The notes: generated by a model not told the origin, from the letters alone. Positions 18,044 through 26,997 are shown, counted from the first letter of the stretch. The stretch is DNA of 64,000 bases from Bacillota bacterium (GCA_023454175.1 JAEXRW010000003.1:1-64000), one strand, 5' to 3'. A program made the numbers and translations.

Positions 18044-19642
18044 TTATTCGCCTGCCAGGGCGGACCGGCTGTCCGCCAGCGCATTGCTCTTTTTCAGGAA
18101 AAAGGCCGGTATCACGCCGATCAACGCGATCGCCGCAGCCACCACGAAAAGGTCGTCCAGCGCGCGCACGAAGGAAGCCTGTGCGATATAACCCTGGGCA
18201 ATCATGACCCCGTATGCCTTCGCCGTAGCAGCGGACCCTCCGAACATCGTTGTAAGCTTTGCGAAAAAGGAGGTCGCGGTGATGTTCTGCGCGTTGATGG
18301 AGTTCGTCATCTGGGCTGAATAGCTGTTCATGCTGTTGGTCAGCATCGTCGTCAGCACCACGATGCCAAATGCGCTCGCCACCCGCTGGATGATGTTGGA
18401 GATGGCCGAGGCCCTTCCCACCTTGTCCTGCGGCACCGAAGCCACAGAGGCCGATTGCGCCGGCATCTGCGCCAGGGACAACCCCACGGAGCGGAAGATC
18501 ATCCAGGAGATCAGCGTGATGTTGGGCGTGTTCACGTCGATCTGGTGGAAAAGGTACGTCGCGTATGCGCATGCCAGAAGGCCGATCACCGCCAGCGGCT
18601 TGGGGCCCACTTTGTCATAAAGCTTGCCCGATATCGGCATCATGATCCCGGATATCAGGGCGGCGGGCAGCATGATCAGCCCCGTTTCCATCGCGCCCAG
18701 TCCGCGGATGTTTTGCAGGAAAAGCGGGATGTAAAAGATCCCCGCGAAAAGCCCGATGGTCACGACGGCCGACATGATGTTTGCCGCGGTGAATGTTGTG
18801 ATCTTGAAAAGCCGGATATCCAGCAGCGGGTTTTCAGTCGTCAGCTCCACGATGAGGAAAAGGACCAGGCATACCCCCGATACGAAGAATAGCAGGATGA
18901 CCGGTTCCGATCCCCAGCCCCAGTCCGCGCCCTTGCTCAACGCCAGCAGCAGGCAAAAGAGCATGATGATGGAGGTCACCACGCCGCCCCAGTCCAGCTT
19001 GCCCGCATCCTCTTTTTTGGGGAATTTGGGCATGTAAAACCATGCCAGCAGGATGCCGATCACGCCGATGGGCAGGTTGATGGTGAATATCCAGCGCCAG
19101 CCCACGTATTCCACCAGGTAGCCGCCCAGCGTGGGGCCGATGGCCGGGGCCATGAAAAGCGAGATGCCGATGATGCCCATGGCGGTCCCGAAGTTTTGTT
19201 TGGGTACGATGCGCGTCACCATGGCGATGGTGGTGGGCATGATCATGCCGCCGCCTACAGCCTGTATGATCCGCGCTACGATCAGCGGCTCCACGCCCCA
19301 GCTCACCGTGCACAGCAGCGAACCGATCGTGAATACGATCAGCGAGAAAAGGTATACGCTTTTAAAACCAAATTTATCCCCGGCCCAGCCGCTCAATGGC
19401 ACCACTGCGCCCAGCGCCAGCGAGTAGGCGGTGACCACCCATTCGATAGTCGCCGTATTGGTATTGAATACGTGCATGATGGGCGCGATGGCCACATTCA
19501 CGATGCTGGCATCCAGTATCGACATGAAGGCGCCGATCATCGTGATGAGCACGGGCGCCAGCCAGGCTTTTACGCCCGTGTGGGGTGATTCGATTCCGTT
19601 GCTTCCGAGCTTGATTGTCCGGCTATTGTTCGCATTTTTCAT
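18044..19642 (-). CDS. DHA2-family (EmrB/QacA) multidrug efflux transporter
   Basis: The 532-residue protein is a major-facilitator drug:H+ antiporter with about 14 membrane segments. Family motifs include LDASIVNVAIAPI in segment 1, the motif GWAGDKFGFK after segment 2, and GPTLGGYLVEYVGWRWIF (motif C region). It exports hydrophobic drugs by proton exchange. Its start overlaps the marR gene by 20 bases, so it is translationally coupled to its likely repressor. Confidence 0.95.
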   Translation of the reverse strand: MKNANNSRTIKLGSNGIESPHTGVKAWLAPVLITMIGAFMSILDASIVNVAIAPIMHVFNTNTATIEWVVTAYSLALGAVVPLSGWAGDKFGFKSVYLFSLIVFTIGSLLCTVSWGVEPLIVARIIQAVGGGMIMPTTIAMVTRIVPKQNFGTAMGIIGISLFMAPAIGPTLGGYLVEYVGWRWIFTINLPIGVIGILLAWFYMPKFPKKEDAGKLDWGGVVTSIIMLFCLLLALSKGADWGWGSEPVILLFFVSGVCLVLFLIVELTTENPLLDIRLFKITTFTAANIMSAVVTIGLFAGIFYIPLFLQNIRGLGAMETGLIMLPAALISGIMMPISGKLYDKVGPKPLAVIGLLACAYATYLFHQIDVNTPNITLISWMIFRSVGLSLAQMPAQSASVASVPQDKVGRASAISNIIQRVASAFGIVVLTTMLTNSMNSYSAQMTNSINAQNITATSFFAKLTTMFGGSAATAKAYGVMIAQGYIAQASFVRALDDLFVVAAAIALIGVIPAFFLKKSNALADSRSALAGE

Positions 19643-20114
19643 GAATGGATTCCTTCTTGCCTTTTTTGCCGCCTAGCAGGCTGTTTGCCTGGCGGATGCC
19701 TTCCGTCAGGCTTTCCATGGTTTCGGGTGAAAGCGGCGAAAGCGCTCTTCCCAGCCTTTCAACGCATTTATCGATGATCCTGTGGTTGACGGCATGCAGT
19801 TCCGGTGTCGCGATTACCAGCGTGCTCCGCCTGTCGTTGGGATCCTTTTCGCGTTTCACCAGGCCGCGCGCCTCCAGCCTGTCGAAGATGGACGTGAAGG
19901 TGCTCGCGGGCACAAAAGTCCCGTGCATCAGGTCGGCGGGCCGGCAGGGTCCCTTTTTCATGATCTTCCACATGGCGGCGAGTTCATTGAAGGTATAGCC
20001 CTCTTCCCGAAAGATGGGCGTGACCAGTTTGATGAGGTTGATGTTGAATTCCGCCAGCAGGTTCAGTAAATCATTCATCCGGTTGTGGTTCTCCTGTATT
20101 GATGACCAAATCAT
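19623..20114 (-). CDS. MarR-family transcriptional regulator
   Basis: This 163-residue protein has the winged-helix core of MarR regulators, with ASTFTSIFDRLEARGLVKRE as recognition helix and DPNDRRSTLV as the wing. It is the first gene of the efflux operon and probably represses it until a drug or phenolic ligand binds. The start at 20114 is used; an internal ATG at residue 13 is possible. Confidence 0.9.
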   Translation of the reverse strand: MIWSSIQENHNRMNDLLNLLAEFNINLIKLVTPIFREEGYTFNELAAMWKIMKKGPCRPADLMHGTFVPASTFTSIFDRLEARGLVKREKDPNDRRSTLVIATPELHAVNHRIIDKCVERLGRALSPLSPETMESLTEGIRQANSLLGGKKGKKESIHEKCEQ

Positions 20115-20120
20115 ATTCCC

Positions 20121-20147
20121 TACGATATCGAATTATACGATATCGAA
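20121..20147. promoter_or_regulatory. Candidate MarR operator, tandem repeat
   Basis: TACGATATCGAA occurs twice, at 20121-20132 and 20136-20147, 15 bases apart, each with the palindrome CGATATCG. The pair lies between the predicted promoter and the marR start, where a bound repressor would block transcription. Confidence 0.65.
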
Positions 20148-20161
20148 ATAATTTCTCCGAA

Positions 20162-20190
20162 ATACTACCACCATACCAAAATGATGTCAA
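20162..20190 (-). promoter_or_regulatory. Predicted promoter of the marR-efflux operon
   Basis: On the minus strand TTGACA (20185-20190), a 17-base spacer and TAGTAT (20162-20167) precede the tandem operator. A TATAAT at 20132-20137, between the operator copies, is an alternative -10 without a good -35. Confidence 0.6.
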
Positions 20191-20294
20191 CCGGTTTTTT
20201 GTAGCTTTGTGAAAGGATTTGGACCCTGCAGCGGGAGATATGGACCGGCTGCATAGTGAACGGGACGGAGCTGGAATGAAGGCGTTTATGGATA

Positions 20295-21173
20295 TCAGAC
20301 ATGCGCCTGGAACCAGATCTTCACCCTCGTCCTTGTATCCGGAGATACTGTGACCAGGGCCAGTCTGGTATGGAAGGCATACCGCTGCGGCACGATCGCC
20401 TGTGTCCCGCCCGGGAGCAGGTCATACACTGCCGCCTCGTTGAATATCGCGCATTTTTCCGGGCTGATCTGTACATGCGCTCTTGCCGGGTTGGCGCCGG
20501 TGTTCCGTGCAAAAAAAGTGTAGGTATCGTATTTGGATGTGTTCTGCCACTGGCTGAAAGAGGGTGTGTCCCCCACTGAATGGGTTTCCGTACGGTTTAC
20601 TGTGGTTCTGTTGTCCAGCAGGACCGGTTCGGCTTCGTCGCATTCCAGAATCAGCGCCGGCCGGTAACTGTCCCCGCCTGCATTTGGATGGAACCGCCGG
20701 ATGTTTCCTTCCTCACCGTTGTTTTGCAGGATCAGCCCATGGTTGTTTTCGTCGTTCTCCCGCCAGTGATGCACCAGGTTTGAGATGTCCCAGTAATACC
20801 AGCCGTGTGAGATCGCGCCTGTCTTTCCCGGCGTGCAGTCCGCGCACTGCGGCTGGTTTTCCCACGTCACCGTCTTTTCGTCCCACGCCGATGCCAGCAG
20901 GAAGGGCAGGCCCGGGTGGCCCTCCTCCCATGAATGGCCCGAATAAAGGCGTAAAAGCGCCGCTTTCACGGTCGTGTTTTCCGGCAGCCCGGAAAAATTA
21001 AACTGCAGGAGTGTATGGTGTTTGTATCCGTGCGGATCGATGCCTGTATACAGGTATCCGTCCTGATGAAAGTTTTCATCGGGCCTTGCGCTGCATACAT
21101 ATGCGGATTGCACGGGCAAAAGCATCAGGTCCGCCAATATCGTCACTTCCAGGGCAATGTGTCTTCTATACAA
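20295..21173 (-). CDS. DNRLRE-type protein with C-terminal DUF6385-like domain
   Basis: The 292-residue protein has two visible parts. Residues about 25-175 look like a DNRLRE/CBM96-type beta-sandwich (LLQFNFSGLPENTTVKAALLRLY, SAWDEKTVTWENQP, WYYWDISNLVHHW, LILECDE). Residues about 215-292 (YTFFARNTG, VQISPEKC, LLPGGTQAIV) align with the C-terminus of the repeat protein at 23232, the domain I know as DUF6385. No signal peptide is evident. It is probably a surface or spore-layer protein; function is inferred from domain type and glycosyltransferase neighbours. Confidence 0.7.
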   Translation of the reverse strand: MYRRHIALEVTILADLMLLPVQSAYVCSARPDENFHQDGYLYTGIDPHGYKHHTLLQFNFSGLPENTTVKAALLRLYSGHSWEEGHPGLPFLLASAWDEKTVTWENQPQCADCTPGKTGAISHGWYYWDISNLVHHWRENDENNHGLILQNNGEEGNIRRFHPNAGGDSYRPALILECDEAEPVLLDNRTTVNRTETHSVGDTPSFSQWQNTSKYDTYTFFARNTGANPARAHVQISPEKCAIFNEAAVYDLLPGGTQAIVPQRYAFHTRLALVTVSPDTRTRVKIWFQAHV

Positions 21174-21268
21174 AGTATATTAGCGGGAAAACATATTTGT
21201 TACATTTCATACACCGGATACAGGGTATTCCTGCCCTGCATATATTGTTTTGAGGAAGGAGATGCCCG

Positions 21269-22519
21269 ATGGATTTCAGGGATGTGAAATTGTCGCATTT
21301 TAAAAAGGACTGTGAAGAGCTGCATGCCATGTCTGCCGCGCTCAGGCAGGATCCTCTTACGGGGCTGAATGTGGCATTGCTGGATCATGACCGCAGCCAG
21401 GTCCAAAAGGCCGCATCACAGCTGGACGCTCAGGGCGTCCGCTATGAGCTGGAGACGGTATCCGACAGGATACGCAATCACAGCCGCCTGATGATCGTCT
21501 ACCTGCTCGTTTCAACCACGCTGAACGGCGGTACAAAGATCCTGATCGAACAGGCAAACCGGCTTTCATCGATGGGTCACGATGTGCTGATCTTTTCACA
21601 TTGCCCAAGGCCCGGCTGGATCGACGTAAAGGCTGGCTATTTCCTCGTCCATCCCGAGTCGGATCTGAGCAGGATCACGCCGAAGGCCGATGCTGTCATC
21701 GCCGGCTATTGGAGCCTCCTGCCCCAGGCCCTGAAGATTGATGCGCCCCTGCGGTACCATTTCTCGCAGGGGGATGTGGATGTGTTTGAATTCGACGCGC
21801 ACGGCCAGTTCCATCAGCAAGCCATCCGGGCGGCTTATTCCCTGCCCGTTCGTATTCTGACCGTATCAGGTGTGATGAAGCAGGAGATCAGGCGGAATTT
21901 TGGCAGGGGTTCAGTGAAAATCCCAAATGCGATCGGAGATGGGTTCCTGGAGCCGTTTGAAAAGGATACGGGGAGAGGGCCTCCCGTCATCCTGCTTTCC
22001 GGTAATGACCGGTATGCGTTCAAGGGGCATGACGCGATACTCGATGCCCTGCGCTATCTGCACATCATGGGTTACCGTTTCTCGGTCTGCTGGGTCACGC
22101 AGCAGGAGTTGCAGCAGGATTACAGTGCCTATGGCTTCCCGGTGGTGCAGCACGTCCTGCCGGGGGAACGGGAGTTGGTCTCACTGTATCGGAATGCGGA
22201 TATTTTCATCTGCGGTTCCTTTTACGAATCCTTCGGCCTGCCCGCCGTGGAGGCCATGGCGTCGGGCGCCGCCGTCGTGACTTCCGCCCATGGCGGTGCG
22301 GACGAGTACGCCAGGGACGGGGAGAATTGTCTGCTGTTCCGTCCTGGCAATGTAGTGGAACTGGCCGAGAGGGTCCAGCGCCTGCTGGATGCTCCAGAAC
22401 TGCGGCAGAGGCTGTGCGCGGCTGGGTTTGAGACTGCGCGCCGGTTCACCTGGCACAGGTCTATCCGCGCGCTGGAGCGGGAACTGGGCAAACCGGTCAT
22501 ACAGGCTGTCAGGGTATGA
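21269..22519 (+). CDS. GT4-family glycosyltransferase
   Basis: The 416-residue protein has a GT-B fold. After a 60-residue N-terminal extension comes the acceptor domain (LVSTTLNGGTKILIEQAN) and the nucleotide-sugar domain with the EX7E-type signature in ESFGLPAVEAMASG. It transfers a sugar from an activated donor to an unknown acceptor. GAAGGAG lies 7 bases before the ATG. It ends 5 bases from the convergent methyltransferase gene, inside the surface/glycan island. Confidence 0.9.
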   Translation: MDFRDVKLSHFKKDCEELHAMSAALRQDPLTGLNVALLDHDRSQVQKAASQLDAQGVRYELETVSDRIRNHSRLMIVYLLVSTTLNGGTKILIEQANRLSSMGHDVLIFSHCPRPGWIDVKAGYFLVHPESDLSRITPKADAVIAGYWSLLPQALKIDAPLRYHFSQGDVDVFEFDAHGQFHQQAIRAAYSLPVRILTVSGVMKQEIRRNFGRGSVKIPNAIGDGFLEPFEKDTGRGPPVILLSGNDRYAFKGHDAILDALRYLHIMGYRFSVCWVTQQELQQDYSAYGFPVVQHVLPGERELVSLYRNADIFICGSFYESFGLPAVEAMASGAAVVTSAHGGADEYARDGENCLLFRPGNVVELAERVQRLLDAPELRQRLCAAGFETARRFTWHRSIRALERELGKPVIQAVRV

Positions 22520-22524
22520 ATGGG

Positions 22525-23079
22525 TTATGCCCTGCCTTTCAGCAGTACGATGATGTTGGCGTTGTTCTGCCCCATGGGCAGGATCCCCGAGATGAGCACT
22601 TCATAATTCAGGAAGTCTTTCGCTTCCCAGGCGCATTTGTGTGCCTCCAGCGCATTATCCAGATAGGTCTGTGAGGTGGGGATGGCCGGCACTGAGATCA
22701 GCAGGGCCCTGCATTTTTGCAGCACTTCCCCCAGGAACTGCTCCCCCTCGTCCCGCTCGAAATGCTCCAGGATGTCGATCATCAGCGCCAGGTCATAAAT
22801 AACGTCCGTTTCTTTCAATACATCTTTCGCATTCCCATAATAGATTTTGTCGTACACGAAATCATGGATGGGGTTCCTGTAGCCTGCATAGCCTTCGATC
22901 CCGTCGATCCGCGCCTTCCAGGTCTCCTTTGCATACCGTTCCGAGGGGATGTCCAGCAGTTCCCGGCACAGCATGCCGTATTTGCCGAAGCCCACCCCGA
23001 TATCCAGCACCGAAGCTGGGCCGACCTGGCAGATGATATCCAGTATGGAGGATATCTGTCCGTAATAACTTGTTGGCAT
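22525..23079 (-). CDS. Class I SAM-dependent methyltransferase
   Basis: The 184-residue protein has motif I VLDIGVGFGKYG (about 24-35) and the acidic loop IDGIEGYA, followed by DLALMIDILEHFERDEGEQ. It is compact with no added domain. Together with the neighbouring glycosyltransferases it may methylate a glycan or surface protein; the substrate is not readable. Confidence 0.85.
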   Translation of the reverse strand: MPTSYYGQISSILDIICQVGPASVLDIGVGFGKYGMLCRELLDIPSERYAKETWKARIDGIEGYAGYRNPIHDFVYDKIYYGNAKDVLKETDVIYDLALMIDILEHFERDEGEQFLGEVLQKCRALLISVPAIPTSQTYLDNALEAHKCAWEAKDFLNYEVLISGILPMGQNNANIIVLLKGRA

Positions 23080-23231
23080 GTGAATACTCCTTCAGGGATC
23101 TACTCCTTTATATGTATCACGATTCTTTTTTGTCCGTAAGGCTGGGTAATGACGCTTTACATGTGTATTTGTCACCATGCATTTCCGTTTATCATATGAT
23201 GCTGTAGAAGAAAGGAGGTGGCAAAATACAA

Positions 23232-24095
23232 ATGCCAAACAATCTTGTTTTTAATAATGTTGCCAGCGACCTGCAGGTTCAGATATACGGTTTGAACGGC
23301 ACTACTGTCCGCCCGGTGGCGGTGGACGCCAGCGGTAATTTTATAGTCAGTGTTTCCACCGTCACTGTGGGAGCCGGGACGGTGACGGTTTCCGGCGGCA
23401 CCATCGATGTGGTCAGCGCTTTGACGGCTGGTACTGTCACGGTCACGGGCGGCACCATCAATACGGTCAGCGCTTTGACGGCTGGCACGGTTACGATCTC
23501 CGGCGGTACCATCAATGCGCTTTCGGCAGGGACAGTCACGATTTCCGGAGGGACGATCAATGCCCTTGCGGCAGGGACGGTAACGGTATCCGGCGGCACC
23601 ATTGATGTGGTCAGTGCGCTGACTGCGGGAACTGTAACGGTATCCGGTGGCACCATCAATACCGTCAGCGCTTTGACGGCCGGTACGGTCACCGTCACGG
23701 GCGGTACGATCAATACAGTTAGCGCTTTGACGGCTGGCACAGTCACCGTCACGGGCGGCACCATACAGGAAATACCCGTTTTCACCGAAACAAGTTCCAC
23801 CATCGGGGTGACCACGGCTACGGTCGATGCCCTGGAGATCGATACATCCACGCAGAAAGTGTACTCTTTCTATGTGAATAACTCCGCAGGCACCGAGACC
23901 CTCACAGCCTGGTTGCAGATATCCCCCACCAATGTGGCTACCTACTATTTGAATGATACGTCCACTACCTATACCCTTGGACCCGGCGGCAAGGCAGTGC
24001 TCGTGGCAGCGAGGTTCCTTAGGTTCACCAAGCTCCAGCTGGTTTCCACCGGCGCCACCGCGACCGCCATTTGCTACTTCGACTCCCAGTCATGA
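23232..24095 (+). CDS. Repeat-built surface protein with DUF6385-like C-terminus
   Basis: The 287-residue protein has a short head, then eight repeats of a 15- or 18-residue unit of the form TVTVSGGTINTVSALTAG (about residues 45-190), then a DUF6385-like domain (YSFYVNNSAG, LQISPTNV, LGPGGKAVLV). The repeats are Thr/Val/Gly-rich and suggest a beta-solenoid or fibre. There is no signal peptide, as is common for spore-surface proteins. AGGAGGTGG lies 9 bases before the ATG. It is flanked by a methyltransferase and a GT2-TPR protein, so glycosylation on its Thr/Ser is plausible. Confidence 0.75.
   Translation: MPNNLVFNNVASDLQVQIYGLNGTTVRPVAVDASGNFIVSVSTVTVGAGTVTVSGGTIDVVSALTAGTVTVTGGTINTVSALTAGTVTISGGTINALSAGTVTISGGTINALAAGTVTVSGGTIDVVSALTAGTVTVSGGTINTVSALTAGTVTVTGGTINTVSALTAGTVTVTGGTIQEIPVFTETSSTIGVTTATVDALEIDTSTQKVYSFYVNNSAGTETLTAWLQISPTNVATYYLNDTSTTYTLGPGGKAVLVAARFLRFTKLQLVSTGATATAICYFDSQS
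23380..23770 (+). repeat. In-gene tandem repeats, 45- and 54-base units
   Basis: Eight near-identical copies beginning with variants of ACGGTTTCCGGCGGCACCAT encode the beta repeats of the surface protein. Most units are 54 bases and two are 45. They can change copy number by recombination or slippage. Confidence 0.85.
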
Positions 24096-24122
24096 TAGTC
24101 TGGCGCAGACGTTGGTTTTGAA

Positions 24123-24153
24123 GGAAATGCAGGGATACCTGCCTTCCTTTTTT
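24123..24153 (+). terminator. Rho-independent terminator
   Basis: GCAGG-GATA-CCTGC with an outer GGAA/TTCC pair is followed by six T residues, 27 bases after the repeat-protein stop. Confidence 0.8.
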
Positions 24154-24283
24154 ATGGATGCACATTTCAAATCAGGTGGCAGGCTTTGGGTCCTGGCCTT
24201 CTCGTCTCTGAAATATCGCCCTGTATATACTTCTCTCCACTTTTGTAACTGGTGCATATAATGCTTTGGAGGTGCATCTATAT

Positions 24284-26080
24284 ATGTCCATCAGCCTGTG
24301 TATGATCGTGAAAAACGAGGAGAATAATCTGCCGCGCTGCCTGCAAAGTGTGAAAGATATCGTGGATGAGATGATCATCGTGGATACCGGTTCCACCGAT
24401 TCCACGGTAAATATAGCGGAAAGTTTCGGTGCCAAAGTATTTCATTATACGTGGAACGGCAGTTTCAGTGACGCGCGCAATCATTCCCTCCGCCAGGCGG
24501 GGGGTGACTGGCTTATGATCATGGATGCCGATGACGAACTCGAGCCATCGGGCCGGGCAGCTGTGCTGGAGCTCGTGAAAAATGAAGACGTGGAGGCTTA
24601 TTTTTTTGAGACCATCAGCTTTGTCGGAGAAAAGCCTGGAACCGACGTGCTGAAAAATATGAATCTCCGTTTGATGCGCAACCACAAGGGCTATTTCTTC
24701 TCCAACCCCATCCATGAGCAGATCTACTGCAATATCATCGCCGTCAATCCCCTGGCCAGGATCGTGAACAAGGATATCCGTGTCTACCATTACGGGTATC
24801 TGAATAAGAATATCGCCGAGCATAATAAACGCTCCCGCAATATCGGGCTTCTGGAAAAAGAGCTTGAGGCAAAACCGGGCCATCCCTTCACCCTTTTCAA
24901 CCTGGGGAGTGAATACTATGCCATGGGGGATAACGTGAAGGCGATCGATTATTTTGAACAGGCGTATGCGCGTTATAATCCATCCGAAGGCTTCAGTTCC
25001 CACCTGCTGCTGAAGATGGTGCATTGCTACATGGCGCTAGGCAGGTTCGATGACGCCATGAAGCTTGCAGGCGCCGGGCTGTCGGATTACCCTGGCTTTA
25101 CCGATCTGGAATACATGCGCGGCATCATCTGCAGCATCCAGGGCAGGCATCTCCAGGCCATCCGCCATTTCAAGAAGTGCTGTGAGATGGGTGAGGCGCC
25201 CGCCCACCTAAATGTCATCGTGGGGACCGGCACCTACAGGCCCCACCAGATGCTGGGGGACATCCACTTTGGCCTGGACGATTTTGATGCCGCCGTGCAG
25301 CACTACGGCCAGGCGTTCAGGCTGAACCACGAGTACGCCCCCGCCCTGGTCATGCTGGTGCGCACCTGCTGCAGGCTGGGGATGGGCCAGAAGGAGCTCA
25401 CGGATTACATTGAGGTCTTCCGTCCCTGTCTTCCCGGTACCTTTGACTCCATCGTTTTTGAAGAGCTGGCAGCCTGCAAGTACTACGACCTCGCGCTGGA
25501 ATATATCCGCAGGCACGAGGAAGCCAATGTAGTCACCCCCTATTCCCTCTATCACCGGGGCTTTTGTGAGTTCTGCCTCAAAAAGCTGGAGGCTTGTTAT
25601 AAGACGATGGCGGCCGCCAAAAAAGGGCCTGAGTTCAGGGTACGTGCCGCCTGCAGGCAGGCGCTCATCTTCATCATCCGTCAGAATTATCAAAAGGCCG
25701 AAACCCTGCTGAAAATGAAAGCCGCCGTTGAAGATGAGGCTTTTGTCCGTGTTTATAATGCTTTCAGGGTTTTGATGGAGACCGGCGAAGTCACGGTTCT
25801 GAGCGAGGAGGAAAAGGACGCCGCTCTTTATACGCCTGTCATTTTTGACATCCTGAAAAGCCTTCTCGTCATCCATGAGTTTGAGGCCTTTGAAAAGGCG
25901 CTGAACCTGCTCAACAGCGTGAGCGATAAAACCGTGCTCCTGAAACTTGCCAAGCTGTATTACAGCGAAAATTGTTTCGGCCTGGCCTACCAGGAGCTCA
26001 TTCGCTCCATAAAGCTGTTCGACTGCATAGACCTGGAGGGATCCAGGATGCTGAACCAGCTCAAATACAAGGGACTGTAA
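24284..26080 (+). CDS. GT2 glycosyltransferase with TPR region
   Basis: The 598-residue protein starts with a GT-A domain (SISLCMIVKNEENNLPRCL, DTGSTDSTV, metal-binding DADDE) over residues 1-about 200, then TPR-like helical repeats (HPFTLFNLGSEYYAMGD, AIDYFEQAY and further pairs) to the C-terminus. Proteins of this layout glycosylate peptides or surface proteins in Firmicutes. GGAGG lies 11 bases before the ATG at 24284; an in-frame TTG at 24266 is possible. It probably modifies the adjacent DUF6385-type protein, by inference from position. Confidence 0.88.
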   Translation: MSISLCMIVKNEENNLPRCLQSVKDIVDEMIIVDTGSTDSTVNIAESFGAKVFHYTWNGSFSDARNHSLRQAGGDWLMIMDADDELEPSGRAAVLELVKNEDVEAYFFETISFVGEKPGTDVLKNMNLRLMRNHKGYFFSNPIHEQIYCNIIAVNPLARIVNKDIRVYHYGYLNKNIAEHNKRSRNIGLLEKELEAKPGHPFTLFNLGSEYYAMGDNVKAIDYFEQAYARYNPSEGFSSHLLLKMVHCYMALGRFDDAMKLAGAGLSDYPGFTDLEYMRGIICSIQGRHLQAIRHFKKCCEMGEAPAHLNVIVGTGTYRPHQMLGDIHFGLDDFDAAVQHYGQAFRLNHEYAPALVMLVRTCCRLGMGQKELTDYIEVFRPCLPGTFDSIVFEELAACKYYDLALEYIRRHEEANVVTPYSLYHRGFCEFCLKKLEACYKTMAAAKKGPEFRVRAACRQALIFIIRQNYQKAETLLKMKAAVEDEAFVRVYNAFRVLMETGEVTVLSEEEKDAALYTPVIFDILKSLLVIHEFEAFEKALNLLNSVSDKTVLLKLAKLYYSENCFGLAYQELIRSIKLFDCIDLEGSRMLNQLKYKGL

Positions 26081-26217
26081 GTCCCGGTACGGTACTTGCA
26101 TAAAAGCAAGCCGTGGGGTCCGTAGGACAGGCTTTATCTCTTACTATAATATGCTATAATAAACTGTATTTCTCTCTAGCTTGCATCTTCTAGACTTGGC
26201 CCGGTTAGGAATGTGGG

Positions 26218-26592
26218 GTGATCGTCTTGCCCGTCTATCTTGTGGTTTTTGACCTCCGCTCCCGCCACGAAAGCTATGATGCCTTCTTTTCACTGCTGGA
26301 AGCGTACGATCATGTCAAGCTCTTTGACCATGCCTGGTATATCGCCGCCGATGGTGAAGCGCGTGAGGTCTACGGGAAGCTGTCCCAGGGGCTGAAAGGC
26401 TCCGACAGGCTCATGATCCATGCAGTGGATAGGGACTTTGCGGGGTACATCCCCGGCAAGGCCAATGCCTGGGTTTACAGCCATCTCGAACCGGTCACGA
26501 AAAAGGCTGACCATTCCCGCAAGCGCCGCCTCCCGAAAAAGGAGGCCTCCCTCCTTCAGGAGACCATCTTTAAACCCAAAGGCCGCCTGTAA
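26218..26592 (+). CDS. Small Cas2-fold (SinR-like) protein
   Basis: The 124-residue protein resembles the ferredoxin-like fold of Cas2, VapD and the phage/plasmid SinR group: first strand VYLVVFDLRS with an Asp, then YDAFFSLLEAY, then FDHAWYIAADGEAREVYGKL and SDRLMIHAVDRDFAG. A basic tail (about 94-124) follows. There is no CRISPR array or Cas1, so it is not an adaptation gene. The GTG start at 26218 follows AGGA by 7 bases. Function is unknown; assignment rests on pattern only. Confidence 0.5.
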   Translation: MIVLPVYLVVFDLRSRHESYDAFFSLLEAYDHVKLFDHAWYIAADGEAREVYGKLSQGLKGSDRLMIHAVDRDFAGYIPGKANAWVYSHLEPVTKKADHSRKRRLPKKEASLLQETIFKPKGRL

Positions 26593-26668
26593 AAGTTGTT
26601 TAAACCGCACGCTTCCGCGTTATATAATGAGATGAAAAACAAATGAATCGTATGGGGGGAAATAGCTT

Positions 26669-26974
26669 ATGCCCGATTTTGGTAATTCCTTTTCAGGCCT
26701 GGCAAAAGACCGCAAGCTCACCAAACCGGAGCTGGTCCGGGCCATCCGCTTCATGATCTCAGCCGAGTATGAAGCCATCCAGTTGTACATGCAGCTGGCC
26801 GAATCCACCGATGACCGGCTCGCCATCGCCGTTTTGAAGGATATTGCGGATGAGGAGCGGGTCCATGCCGGTGAATTCCTCCGGCTTCTGAAGGAGCTGG
26901 CCCCCGACGAGGAGCAGTTCTATGCCGAAGGCGCCAAAGAGGTCGAGGAAGAGATCGCGGAATTGGAAAAATAG
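26669..26974 (+). CDS. Short ferritin-like diiron protein
   Basis: The 101-residue protein is a two-helix ferritin/rubrerythrin-type unit, as in encapsulated ferritins. Metal residues are visible in SAEYEAIQLY and DEERVHAGEF (ExxH). Such short forms dimerise to make the iron site and often act inside encapsulin shells. No encapsulin gene is in the window. It may store or oxidise iron, useful in an iron-sulfur-rich anaerobe. Confidence 0.8.
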   Translation: MPDFGNSFSGLAKDRKLTKPELVRAIRFMISAEYEAIQLYMQLAESTDDRLAIAVLKDIADEERVHAGEFLRLLKELAPDEEQFYAEGAKEVEEEIAELEK

Positions 26975-26997
26975 TTTTTCGTTCAACAAATAACGTA

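Noticed and set aside
23380..23770. Repeat array as a CRISPR candidate
   Set aside because: Repeats are in frame, contiguous and coding; there are no unique spacers and no cas genes.
23279..23851. Antisense open frame of repeated VPPVTVTVPAVKALT units
   Set aside because: It mirrors the repeats of the real plus-strand protein, which has a ribosome site and a C-terminal domain.
26218..26592. Cas2 of a CRISPR system
   Set aside because: No cas1, array or other cas gene is present; only the fold pattern is shared.
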